Of a DNA stretch of 64,000 bases, positions 25,252 through 37,776 are shown one piece after another. How positions within the stretch are numbered: the stretch's first letter is position 1; each line of letters begins with the position of its first letter. The position numbers and the translations under genes are program-made. Source of the stretch: Planococcus citri (Eukaryota; Arthropoda; Insecta; Hemiptera; Pseudococcidae); contig NC_088679.1 in assembly GCF_950023065.1 (NCBI RefSeq), forward strand, positions 49,352,001-49,416,000, written 5' to 3'. The notes under the pieces were generated by a model. It was not told where the DNA came from. It searched no databases and saw only the letters and a list, made by a program, of their open reading frames with translations.

Positions 25252-28192
25252 GTATGTACCAATTCTTAACGCAATTGTAGTTTCTTGATGCGGTATTATT
25301 TCAACGAGGATGTGTTTTCTTTCTTGTTCAAAGCGTATACGAATTTTATAGGTACGAGTAGGTATGCCTGTGACTAATTATTTTGCTGGAAATAGCTCCA
25401 TAACTTCCATAAGAGTAATAATTCGTAATTAGTAACAGAGAGTCACGGTTGACAATTGTAGGTATCTCTCTTACTTGCTCTATAATTTAGGAAACAATAC
25501 TAAACACGAGTGATTTCTTCAAAAAGAAAATACTTACAAAGATTTACTCAACTTGGATTCATGTCATCAGTGACCTGTACAAAAACGAAACCGGTTTTTA
25601 ATGCTCCATATTAGAAGAGAAAAATAAAATGGAAAAATATGGCCTAAAATGCACCGAGCTGCGTATTTGTATAATTATATTATATTTGAGGGTTTGAAGA
25701 AATTATCGAATGGATGACTAATGTCATTTGTAAGGGCATTTAGGAGCGAAAAATAATTTTGATTTCGTGTAGCAAATTTCATGAGCGCCTGGTATCGTCA
25801 TTTTTGGTACAGATTTTTATATTTTTTGAGAATAATTATCAAATGAATATTTTAAGGCAGCAACACAGAGTTTTATTCTTTATCTTAACGAGAAGAATAA
25901 TATCTGATGAAACTTTATTATGATAGGTATTCAATTTTTGAGTGATTGAAAAAATTATTAGAAAAATGACAGATATTGAATGTCTGATTAATTTTGGAAA
26001 ATGACTTTTGGTTAATCTGGTTATTTGAACATAAGACCTTTGATTATTGACTACCTACCTCACTTTTTCAACAGTTCAGATTTATGGTATAACTTGTGGG
26101 GGTGGGGGGGCAAATGAGACATTCTTTGCTGTGTAATCCTGCAACAAGTAGGTATATACTTGCTTATATCAAAACATTTTGAACTTTTCAAACTTGAAAG
26201 TTGAAAGACATAAATAAAAGGGAAAAAGTACGTGATTTATCCAACTAAAAAAAAAAAAGCAGAAACAAAGTCGTGAATTTTTCAGTTTCTGATTTCTATT
26301 GAAAAATACTTAAAAATTGATTTGATTAAAAACCAGTTTCAACAGTAATGTCAGTAATCACATATTCACCGATTTTCATTTTTGAATATTTGATCGTGTT
26401 CAAAAATTACAGTATGTATTAACAAATCATCAAATTGAATTTTTCAAAAAAATAAATATAAGTACTTAATTAAGCCTTACTAAGTAACTACTGGTCTTCT
26501 ATGAAAAAAATTAATTTTTATAAATATGAAATCATTGAAATCCTGTTTGTTCATAAAGGGATTATTTTTAATTTTAAGAGTGAGTAGGTAAGATTTTGCT
26601 GTGTCAGCTTGATGTTCTGTGGTTTCTACTGACCGATTTTAAAATCTACAGAACTATACCTATTCGTTTTGTTTTTGAGTTTGAGATGTTGTTTGTTCTT
26701 CAACACAACACCTTAACTTAGTTCGTGTAAAATGATCATCGTTATAAGAACGACAAAAACTATTACATTAGAAAGAATGTTTTTGCTATTACGAGTAAAT
26801 TGAACCTTCTGTAAATATTAAAATAGGTTGTGTATATTATGATTTCTCCTCCCATGTTTTGTCTTAAGTATTCGATGATATCGTGAAAAATACAGTACCT
26901 AATTACCTATTCCTGAATGTTAAAAATATCAGAGTAATAAACAACTTTACTACTCGCATGTATTCTAAAATGCCCAATTTTTCCCAAATATTTTCTGAAC
27001 CCGAAATTTTATAATTTGATTGATAAAAATTCGAGTATGAGGAACTTCATATTATGTACCTAGGTAAGTATAAAATAAAATATTAATAATGATTGATAAG
27101 CACAATAATTCGCCACTTCCCTTCTTACGTCATAAAATAGGTACCCATAATATTCCTATTCAAAATGTTTGTTATTTCATTTCAGCCAAACGTTTCAAAT
27201 TAACATTGATGATACCAAATTATTACGTTAGAATTCAAGGCCGATTTCAAGCTAACGTTAGTACGTAATAACTTGCAGGTTTTTTTTAGAAGAACGAAAA
27301 TAATAAAATTCCAAGTCTCGAAGATGAATATGATTTGGGATAATAGGTAGAGAAAAAGTAATGATTCGTTACAAATTTTTCGTTCTTGAATTTTTGAAAT
27401 GAAAAAAAGATTTTGTCGCTATAATGAGTAAGTTGGATGCATTTTGTTGGAATCCATATAAGTATTTTGTTTTTTGGTCATCTTGAAAATTGTTCAAAAA
27501 TGTTGGCAGATCGTGTAGATGTTGAGCAGAATGGGCCCTTCATGTTTAGGCATTGTATTTTTTTGAACTCTAGATAGGTATAGGTAGTTACGTATTCATC
27601 AAATGAATTTCAACAGAGACGAGATGAAAATTTTTAAAAAACCTACAGTGAATCAAAATCAAACAATCAAACTGAATTTTTCATTTCAATGTTGTTTGAT
27701 GATGTCACAAATTTTTGTTTTTTTGTTTGAAGCTTTCAAGTTTAAAAACTAAAAAGTGCTATCAAAAAGTTTGATTTCAATAATGAGATCTTTGCATTAT
27801 TACAGTTCAGTGCACTGTTCACTTGTTCAGAACTTACTTTTACCTCAACGAGGAATAAAGAAGCTCAAAATTGAAAATTAGCTTCATTCCTATTCTCATC
27901 TCGCGTCACTGACCTGTATTTATATGTAGCCTATAATTATTTTCATTTCGCATTTCTTGGTTGATGAAATTTATCTCATGAAATTTTCATGCGCATGTTG
28001 ATCTGCGTATTACTAACGCAGGCACAGGATGCTCAAATTTCAGTCAGTTGTCTGTATATAGTACTCGTATACTCAGTCAATACCTATATCTATTAAAGCC
28101 AGATGCGGATTTTTTTGAAAATACATTTCAAGTTGGAGATAAAAAGATGCCTCGTGACATAATTATTTTCAACTGGACAATTCACTTTGAAC
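25252..28192. other. Noncoding stretch after cytochrome b5 paralogue A
   Basis: This AT-rich sequence has no recognisable coding exon apart from the doubtful 18-nt terminal exon at 27186. It could be intron, 3' UTR or spacer of paralogue A. A G-rich run lies at about 26098-26109. Confidence 0.5.
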
Positions 28193-28200
28193 CTAAAGAT
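28193..28200. repeat. 8-bp target site duplication, left copy (CTAAAGAT)
   Basis: CTAAAGAT lies directly outside the left inverted repeat and is repeated exactly at 30622-30629, directly outside the right one. An 8-bp duplication is the length made by P-superfamily (and hAT) transposases. Confidence 0.93.
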
Positions 28201-28238
28201 CAAAGTGATATAGACCAGTACAAGTGTCTCCACTCCCA
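28201..28238. repeat. Left terminal inverted repeat of the P-like element
   Basis: These 38 bp are the exact reverse complement of 30584-30621. They start with CA, as P-element ends do. Similarity stops after CACTCCCA. Confidence 0.93.
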
Positions 28239-29021
28239 TAAGCCGCTGCTTCCGTAGATGGCCGTCGATTTGATGTAACGCAAAACTCTACCCCTAGGTG
28301 GCGCTGCATGTAGGGTGGATAAACAATTTCCTGAACTTCGTATTCAAATTACGCAATAATACGTGAAGAATGATGGAAAATGAAATCTTGATTAATTTTT
28401 TTTTTTTAAATATGCATAATAATTAAAATGGAAATGAAAAAAATTATTAATAAGCTACAGAACACAGTAACAGAAGTCATGGCTGAAAAAAAAATATCTA
28501 GAAATCCAATATGTTTTCAGTTTTCTTTTCTTTTTCATTGCAAGCGGTGACATAGCTAGGATTTTTACTGAGGGCAGAACAAAAATGAAGTTGGGTAAGC
28601 AATTTAAAATTTAAATTTGAAAACTGAAAAAAATGCAGTTCTTATTTTCGTTTCAAAATTCAAATTTTCACCGACAATGGGGTCAATTTTTTAGAAATAA
28701 GTGAATGAAAATGAAAATCGTAGCTCAACAAAGTAATACATCACGGAAATGAGAATTTTAATAGCGATTAATTTCTGCAAAATAAAGATGAAATTGTTCA
28801 AAAAATGAAGAAAAATTTCAAAAATTTGTAATTGATATAAAATTTATTGATTGTAGTTGATACGTGACATTTTTTTCAAAATTTGATATGAGATACAATT
28901 ACAAAAATTAAAATTCATGTTCAAAAAAGTGAAGGTTGTAAAATAATATGAAATTCATTAGTTGCAGTTGATACAAGACATTTATTCAAAATAAAATACA
29001 AGATACAAATAAATTTAAAAT

Positions 29022-30389
29022 TCATTTAGTAAGCCTGGACATTTTTCTCAAATTTTTACTTTTAACTCCAAATTTCCGTTCTCGGTTAACAAAGGAACAT
29101 AAAAAGAATAACCTAACAGTTATATAATATTGAACTATTTTGGCTGTAAGTTCTGCCTGATGCTGTTCGCAGCCAACTAAAATAATTTTTCTATCGCCTT
29201 CTTGAATACAATAAGCAATATTGAAGAACATATCACAATTCATACCGCCTTCATCTCTTTCTTCAGCTACGTAATTTTCCAAAATCTGAAATTTGAAACA
29301 GTATAGTGAGTGTACATGCACATCACCTCAGCTGATCATTGAAAGTAGATATAATATGTACTTACTTGTAACAATGCCCAAAGTTGGTTACTGGGAGTGT
29401 GGAGAACGCCATACTTATCTCTGATTTTAAAATAAATGCCTCTATCACTTTTTTCACCCAATACAGTAGTTAAACAAGAAGAACATTGGACGAATTTTTT
29501 AATTTTCTTGAAAACATAGCCAGCAAACAGTTGCATGGCGTCATTCGTGGCCAACGGCTCAAAAATTACATCTTCCAAGGAATCTGCAATTAAGAGAAAG
29601 CATTACACAAAAATATAGCAATTTTATAACAGTAATAATCACTTTAATGACTAAGTATACCTCCATTATCAATAATGCGATCTAATGTAAATTTCCAGTG
29701 ATCTAATTTCTCTTTGTCATCCTTGCTTTGAACATCTGAAGATTTTAGGAAGTTTTCGACCATATAATTATTTTCAACATTACTCCCTTTAGGAGGCTGT
29801 ACAAGAGAATAAACACATAATAATCTGAAGATGTAAATAAACATCACAGCATCTGGATGATCGTTGTTACCACCACCAGCACGAACCAAACCAAAGAAAT
29901 GCTGTTAAAATAAGACCACACCTGCTTTTTTTCACGTTGCTTTTTGTTTTTGATATTACGGAGATTGACCTTTTTTTTGGCGATTTTCTTTTCATGGTGC
30001 ATTTTTTTGTAAGGTATTTCGGACAGTTTGGGAAGATACTGGGAACTGCTCCTTCCTTCAAATAAGCTTTATCCCGCTCCAATTTAAAGGTTTCATTATC
30101 TCCATTTTTATCTACTAAAACTTGAAATTGTTTCACCACTTCATCATCCCGGAAGTGTAGTTCGCATATCCGGTCCCCTGGCTTCACACCTTCGCGAGGA
30201 ATACTTCTCTGCCATTGTTTCAAAAAATCTGGTGGACCCTGAAATTATAGAACATCAAGTTTTCAAACCAATGGACTTGGTCATGTCGTAACTCAAATTT
30301 TGGCTACTTACTTTGGGCACTGAAAATGTTCGCCGTTTAGGTTCGCCCGGATAACCACTTCGGCAATTGGGTACGCAGCAACAAGGCAT
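29022..30389 (-). pseudogene. THAP-domain (P-element type) transposase with missing centre
   Basis: Exon 1 (30389-30312) and exon 2 (from 30238) encode a THAP DNA-binding domain: N-terminal cysteines in MPCCCVPNC, the QWQ tryptophan, the ICELH CxxH pair at residues 51-54, and AVPSIF at 90-95. A basic stretch (KRKSPKKRS) follows. This frame then ends in a stop at 29867. From about 29906 a different frame resumes with FFGLVRAGGGNNDHP..., PPKGSNV, continuing through exons 29583-29366 and 29285-29022 (QAELTAKIVQYYITVRLF, KNLRKMSRLTK). That is the C-terminal region typical of P-type/THAP9-like transposases. Such proteins usually run to 700-900 aa. The catalytic and GTP-binding centre is absent and the frames do not match, so an internal deletion is the simplest reading. 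If transcribed, it would make a short THAP protein of about 150 aa. Confidence 0.87.
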
Positions 30390-30583
30390 AACTATTGATT
30401 AAATTAATTAAAACCATACATCATGTTGTCAAAATTTTCTAAATTTACTAAAATTATGGTGAAAAATCAGAAAAAATGCATTGCTTGTTATGGTTGTATT
30501 GATAAGGATAATATCCACAACGCTGCCAGCGCACCCTATTGGAGAAGTTTTGCGTGAACTCAGTTTCTGACTGCCATTTATGT

Positions 30584-30621
30584 TGGGAGTGGAGACACTT
30601 GTACTGGTCTATATCACTTTG
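30584..30621. repeat. Right terminal inverted repeat of the P-like element
   Basis: This is the exact reverse complement of 28201-28238. The transposase reading frame begins about 195 bp inside it, reading leftward. Confidence 0.93.
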
Positions 30622-30629
30622 CTAAAGAT
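30622..30629. repeat. 8-bp target site duplication, right copy (CTAAAGAT)
   Basis: An exact copy of 28193-28200, directly adjoining the right inverted repeat of the P-like element. Confidence 0.93.
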
Positions 30630-30946
30630 ATTCTGAAGTGACTTTACTTTACGTCACGATAAGTGTAGGTATCTTGGCTTTTTCGTGCGTGTGCGTCGTT
30701 CGACGATTGAATGCTCAACAACTGTTTCGTCTGTACAAACTTTAGTACCCACTGGTAGGTGTGAGTTCAAAGTTGCCGTGTTCGTTTTCGTTTTAATAAA
30801 TTGCTACGGTGGAAAGAAGTTGTGTTGTGTGTGTGTGCGAACTGCGATTTACGTATACGTTGAATAGATAGATATTCGAAAAGTGTCCGCTTGTTAACCA
30901 TAATTCGTGATTAATTGTTATATTTCTTTATTAAACTATACCCAAA

Positions 30947-33900
30947 ATGACCACCGAAGTTCAACAATTTACTTTCGAAGAAGTAAAACAAAAAAGTAGC
31001 AGTAGTAAACCTCTATTAGTGATCAATAATGCCGTATACGACGTTACATCATTTTTAAACGAGGTAAAAATGTAATAATTATCAAAGATATAGATCTCTT
31101 CTATCATAATCGTATTCTATATTTAGTATCGGTTTGTATTACATATTCGTAATATGGCACAAGTAAATGGCATTACATTTCTTAACAGTTACAGCAGTGA
31201 CATTAATACACCGCACCGCAGTCTCGCTGAATTTCATTATCTTATGTAGAACGATATCTGTGTGATAATTTTCACGTTGGTTTCACTTTTGTCGTACTAT
31301 AGTATTCCATTTCTTGAGAAAATCGTTAATTACTTATTACGAGTCGGTTAATGTTTTCACATGAAATACCATGGAATATGGATATTGTGGATTGTTTTAC
31401 ATATCACTGCATACTGCATCGTGTTCTGTACATACTTACGTTCCATTTGTGATAATGTGCTTCGACATCGAAACTATCGAAACTACTCTCAACTTCGCAA
31501 TTTATCGGGTTGACAATATAACATGAAATAGAACAAAGCTATGCTCGAGCTTTAGACATTATTGAATTACCCAATTTGCCTACATTATGTTTCTTAGCTC
31601 GTCGTCGACTCGTCGTGTACGTTTGTACATGTGGATCCGGTCACAAAATTGATAAGATATCAAACTTCAAACCTTAAACTTGTAAATTTCTACTTTGATG
31701 AAAAATCGTGCAAGTTTAGCGAAGGTTTAGTCTATAAAAAATATGTTACTTGAACACTTTCAGCTGTGTTGAACGTCAACACCTGCTACAGGGATAGGCC
31801 GATCAGAATCACAAGACCACGTTTACAAGAAATTATACGGTCACTCGGTTAATTGTCTTTGTCTTCCACATGATTAACCTTCGAATACACCTCCGATGAT
31901 ATCGGAAATATGATTTTCAATGGAAATTATCTCATTCGTTTGATAAAATAAAAATGAAACCAAACGATTCAACGTATCGAACACCAAAAATGACCTATGT
32001 GGCCGATTCCAACCTTATTATTGCTTTCGAAATAATGAAAAATGATAATCCGGTTTGATTATTGTTGCATTTTGTTGCCCGAATAACTAAAAAATAATAA
32101 TTGCGGAGTTTTTAAAAATGAGCATATTTGTATAATTTAAAAGAAATGCTTCAAATTACTCGATAGTTCTACTTAGAATTTGATGAGTAAACATGGAAAT
32201 TTTAATGGAGATATCAATTTGTATGGATCATCAAAATTCTAAATTGGAGAAACTGGGTGAATTTTTCTTCTGAATAATTCATTTTGAGTGTTTCTTTTCT
32301 TCTGTATTGAAATTTAACAATTTTTCTTAATACGTATTACCTTCTAGTACCTTACCTGTGCAGCGTTTTCAAATTGGTTGTCGTGATAATTCAAATAGAT
32401 TACGAATTATTGTTACATGTTGTGTAATTATTAAAGTACGTAGGGATCTATTTATTTGTTGCAAAATTAAAGTGGAATAATGATACCTACCGTAGAAGAT
32501 AAGTGTCTTGATGTGACTAGATTTGAACTGTTCAGAAGTCATCGACGTAATTGCATCATATTACCATAATCCTAATCGTGTCTTTTGGAGTATTTTTTAT
32601 CAAATTCTGCTACTGCTAGTGAATTTTATGAAGAAAAGCTCTACAACGTCTCTATACCGTCTTGTATAATTCCAGAAGTCTTATAATTCTGAATCTCACA
32701 AGGGTTAAAATTAAAATTTTAAGAAATTTTAGAACTGCGAATATCAGATATTTTCTTAATTCGTGACCGAATGTGACTTAATTCGAGTCTCTGGCCAATT
32801 TTTGTAGTGTAAAACCAAAAATTGAATCGAGACATTCATATGATGACGTATTTGTTTCACTTTCTCCAAAACCCTCTGTTCAATGTAGTACTAAAGAAAA
32901 TAAAAGGCACGAGAAGATCATGTTTTTTAGAACAAGACTTTCTTCAGTTGACTGATGACTTCTTTTTATTTTTGTTCTGTGTTTTATGGCTATTTAACCT
33001 GATGGAAAGTGGTGAATAAATAATTGAGGACACTTGGCGTTAAAACACTGAACATCTAGTTTCCATTTTTTTTTTGATTGATTTGGAAACCGAAAATTTC
33101 GAATTCAAACCGTCTTCTTGAAGCAATACACCAAATGTCCCAAATTTAAAAGAAAAAAATCAAAAAAAGCGATTATGGGTGTTCTAAAATTCAGGCCCTC
33201 TAGTATGTCTCTTCGTGTTGATCACAGTCGTTGATTCCGGTCCTTTCATCACTCGTATAATGAATTTCTGCTGCACAGGTGTTTGAATTTTTCAAAATAG
33301 GTAAAAAATTACCATGAATATATGAAAAAAAAACAAGTAGCGAGTTGCTACTCAGGGTAAAGTCGTTTTGGATCGAATTAACACTTCAATTACTTTTTTA
33401 GGTCCAGTTTTGATTTAAGTGTGAAGAATGCTACTTTTTGTCATTCAAGTTGAAGTGAAAGTACCCCTCAAAGCAAGATTGTTGGTATAGTTGAAATACG
33501 ATGACCAAAATGGAAACTTCCTAAATCACAGCAACCCACTCGAACTTTTCAAGATTTTAGGGAATTTTTTTGAAAAATGTGCCTCCAAAATACACAATTT
33601 TCTCTTTGATGTCTACAGAAGGTCTCAATAAAATGCGTTAGTTCGAGTAGTTGAAATATGTACCTACGAAAGCAAAAAGTTCCTGGAGTTACACCTATCT
33701 ACTGTATTCGCACTTTTGAGATCATATGACATTTTTTTTTTTTTTTTTTTGAAACATCGGGTCTTGGGGAATACATTTTTCTCACTTATGTTGAAAATAT
33801 GTGATCTAATATTTTGGAAGTCCCCTCTTGAATAATTTTCAACACTAAGTAGGTATCTGGAGATTTTTTCAAAATGAGAATCGTGATATTTGGGAGAAGC

Positions 33901-36900
33901 TTTCAACTGAAACCTCAGCATTGACAAAAGTTACTGAGGATGGTTCACTCAAGTAGCCATCGAATAGAGTTATTAGGATTTCATTTAATATAATATCTAT
34001 TTTCCCTTCATATTATCTCCGTGACGACAAATGTAATATAAAATGGATGTAAAATTTGATTCAAAATTTTACATTAGTCTACCTACTTATTCACAATGAA
34101 GTTTTTACATTCGAGTTGGCGAGAAAAAGAAAAGTAGTAGAATACAATTTAATCGTCACGTTCGCAAGTGCTATGAATTTGAATTGCCATTTTCATTCGA
34201 CTTAATGGAAACATCACGTTTTTCATTTTCAGCATCCTGGAGGCGAAGAAGTACTTTTAGAACAAGCTGGAAAAGACGCAACCGAACAATTCGAAGATGT
34301 AGGCCATTCCAGTGATGCCCGTGAAATGATGACAAAATACAAAATTGGCGAATTAGCCGAGGTATGGTTTCGTTCGAGTGTTTATATTAATAATTCGAAA
34401 CGTTTGCTACCGTTATTGCTTTTTGTTTATTTTACCAAACGTGAAGCAGTGTTCGAAAGCTGTAGGTACAATTATTATTCGACGATGGATGAATTTACGT
34501 TTACCCATCTGATTGAATAAAGTTGTCGAAAAATCGTATTATTACTCGCTGCAGAAATAGAATAAATACAAATTGGTTGGTAATTTTAACGTTGATGAAA
34601 AAAAATATGTATTTTGAAAATTAAATTGTTATGTATCCCTGTATATCGACGATATTCGAAAAAAAATCGTATAATTGCTGCTTACTTTCGTCAGCTGCAA
34701 CAATTCTCACGTATTTAAATCGGTCATTCAATCAAAGCAAAATTTACTTTCAATCGATGTAAATTTACCTATTATCACGTTACACGTTGTATTGTTTACA
34801 TACTTTATAAATAATTAATGTAAATGTGTTTTCAATTTTACAGTCCGATAGAAAAAAAGAAGCTCCGAAAGAAAAACCGAAATGGGAAGTTACCGATAAC
34901 GATACGTCAAGGTAAATAGTCGAATTAATCCAATCGAATTTCGTACATGATATTCAACCTTGCCCATTCAAGTTGATGTCTTTATGAACTCGGTCAATGT
35001 TTTGAAAAATTATCTTTATTAATCAGCTCAGAATGTATGGATTAGAGAATGCTTGTATGTACAAAATGGAATGGCTGGAAATTTATTTTTCCATTATGTT
35101 TAGTTAAAATATGGTGCAATTTATTAAAGACCGTGTACGAGGATAGGACGTTGACCCTTATGGTTCGTTTCATTGTATCGAAGGTATTCGATAAATTGTT
35201 GTAATTTGTGATCAGATTACTTTAGCGAGATTTAACGAAAGCACCCAGTAAGATTTTCTATTTCCTATTTATGATTCTTCAATCCACGTACTAAGCCCCT
35301 TTGGAAATTTTTTTTTCTAATTCGTTGCGAAGGAATTGTTCGATTTCGATCAGTTTTCAATGATAAGCTTACCCGGTATTCTATTTTAATTGAAAATCCG
35401 CTTGCAAAATTCGATACCGAGAGAAATACATGTACATGCTGTAGATTTATTTTGAACCTACGCTCCGCTAAGCTTTTCGGATAAATTTTTCGTTCAACTG
35501 TCATATAACTGATGACTTTTTTTCTCTTTCGAACTGCTTGTTGTATGAATTTTATAATATTATGCTGTGATAGGTATGCGTATTAAGCATACGTCATGAA
35601 AAGAAATACAGGCTGCCTTTTTTTTCTCTTACTATGTTGATTGGAGGGGGGAAGATTAATATCCATTTTGATATTTTTGTAGTTGGCGCTGCTGTTGTAT
35701 TTTGTAGCACCTCGAAGATAATAAATTTTCCACCCGGGTATGTTTAAACGTGTTTCATTTTACCGGCGCAATTCAATACTATAGAGAAAAAATATATATT
35801 TTCCTTTCGCTTGACGACCTTTTTTAATGCATGCGGTTCGGTTTCTTCACTTGGCAGTGTTCTTAGCATGTGAAAAATTGACGGAAAAAATTCCAAGGTG
35901 TTTTCTTTTTCTCTTTTTTCAAATTTCCTGTCTGTGTGCTGGAATACATAGTGAAACGTTGTATAATATTTTGATCGTGTGACGTGATTATCAGTTGAAC
36001 GCTGTATATTTATCGACGCCTTCGAAGTAATTTCGTTAAAAAATTCATCGTCTTTTTCGTTAAAAGTTGACATTAACGTATTTGACAATTTGATGCTTTC
36101 GAAGTGGACGAGGTCGAGCTTTTTTTTCGAGTGAATTTTTTTTTCTTTCGTGGTAATTTCACGATCACGGCGTAACGCTTTTTTTTCTGCACTAACAGTA
36201 TTATTATTATTAGATCGAATCTAGAATTTGTTTGATTTGGTTGGTTGGTTGTATGTACCTATAGTCCTATAGTTGTCTGGTTGTTCGATATATTATTTTT
36301 TCATTTTCCAAGTGAAATGTGAGCACGTAGGTGATACATATCAGACTATATTTAGATGTAGTATTTTGAATGGTTCGTGTGTAACTGTGTATGATACGAG
36401 TACGTTGGATGACTGGTTTTAATTCTTATTCTTATATTATTGTCGCACTGTCTTTATAATACTCTTTCGCATGTAAATGATAGTGTTCGTTGTTCAAGGT
36501 TGGGTCGTTTACGTGGTGTGTTGGATGTAATATAATGTATATTTTTATTTTTAATTCGATAAAAATTATTTATTACGTTGATCTTTACATCATTAAAGTC
36601 CATTGTTCCTGCTAGGAAACTTCTTATCCTGTCACGAATAGTTCGAAATGAAATAAAAATATGTACAATGCAACATCGAGTCAAAAGATTCCATTACCTC
36701 TTATCTCGACTTTTGAATGCTGGATAGGAAAGTTTTTATTTGTCGTAGAATTTGTATTTGGAAAATTATTGTTCGATTTTGACCGCAGAACCCCTCCCCC
36801 TCCCTCTTGAAAATTATGTTCACAAAAGTTAAGCCAGAAAAAAAACTGAAATTCGTTCGTTATGTGGTTCAACATGAGAAATCGGTAAAAAAAAAAGAAA

Positions 36901-37776
36901 AACTCGACACGTATGAAAAATTTTTGGTCTCGGAGGGATCCATAGGCGAAACAAGAGTTGCCACATTTATATATCAATAGGTACAAAATCCTGAAACAAT
37001 TTGGAAATTGATTAAGTAAGAAAATCTCGATGAAAATTTACCATTTTAAACAACATAGCTGGATGGGGCTTTCAAATTCAGAGAAACATCAATTAGCTGC
37101 TTTTGAGTTTTTCGAAAATTTATTTTCATGATAAAAATTAAAACAATTTGGAAAATGAAAATTTTTGCAATTTTTTGTTTTTTTTTTTGTTTTGTTTTAT
37201 TCTTGTACTTTTATGGATTGATACTGAGGAAGCAGGGATATAGTCATCGATAACCTCAGGAGTACGACATCGTCCATTTGGCCAGAGAACTCAGTTTGTC
37301 TGAGTATTTTCAACATTTTGCTCACGCATGAATGAATTTTCTTCAGGTTTGAAAAAATAATTTATGGAAATGGTCTTCCAAAAATTGGCAACACTCTATT
37401 TAATGAAATTCATTTTTTGAAAAAATTGAATTACTTTAAAACAGAGGTACACATTTGACAATCTCATCTATTGAAATTCTTGATATTTCGAAGTTTTGCC
37501 ATCTTTTTTCTCGCACCAAAAGATCATAATGTCAGAATCACCATTTATTTTCATTTCGATCGATTTATGTCAAGTAAAAGTTTCCTTCGTAAGTTATACA
37601 TGTTACATATGTATATAATATACATATTTTTTTATTTTTCATTCGAACGAATCAATCGATTCATAATTAATAAAGAATAAATTAAATTTTGTTACAGCTC
37701 ATGGACGGCCTGGGTCATTCCAGCCGCATTGGCGATCGCTGCCACCGTTATATATAGATTCTTCTTTGCCAAGTGA
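30947..37776 (+). CDS. Cyt-b5: Cytochrome b5, microsomal, tail-anchored (paralogue B, 130 aa)
   Basis: An ER electron carrier serving fatty-acid desaturases, elongation enzymes and P450s. Exons 30947-31063, 34233-34361, 34844-34911 and 37698-37776 total 393 nt, giving 130 aa. The core has VYDVTSFLNE, HPGGEE (first axial His) and VGHSSDA (second axial His). A polar linker rich in Lys/Glu (KKEAPKEKPKWEV) leads to a C-terminal hydrophobic anchor (WVIPAALAIAATVIYRFFF) ending AK, as in ER tail-anchored b5. Length and layout match insect cytochrome b5 (about 134 aa). The first intron is at the same site as in paralogue A. AATAAA at 38754-38759 is a plausible polyadenylation signal, giving a 3' UTR of about 1 kb. 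The P-like transposon ends about 325 bp upstream. Confidence 0.96.

Larger units (their letters stand above)
28201..30621 (-). mobile_element. P-element-like DNA transposon, internally deleted (2,421 bp)
   Basis: The ends form a 38-bp perfect terminal inverted repeat beginning CAAAGTGATATAGACCAGTA and ending ...CACTCCCA (28201-28238 and 30584-30621). Flanking 8-bp duplications CTAAAGAT are perfect. A subterminal inverted similarity (ACGCAAAACT...GCGCT) lies at about 28278-28305 and 30529-30553. Inside, on the minus strand, is a THAP-domain P-type transposase lacking its centre. The perfect repeats and duplication suggest a fairly recent insertion. It lies between the two cytochrome b5 paralogues, ending about 325 bp upstream of the start codon of the second, so it may sit in or near that promoter. 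The missing catalytic region implies it now depends on a transposase made elsewhere. Confidence 0.93.

Noticed and set aside
28048..28257. Open frame of 69 codons crossing the left end of the P-like transposon
   Set aside because: It runs from flanking DNA across the target duplication and inverted repeat, so it is an accidental frame.
35744..36088. Minus-strand open frame of 114 codons in an intron of cytochrome b5 B
   Set aside because: No recognisable domain, no supporting splice partners and AT-rich intron-like composition.
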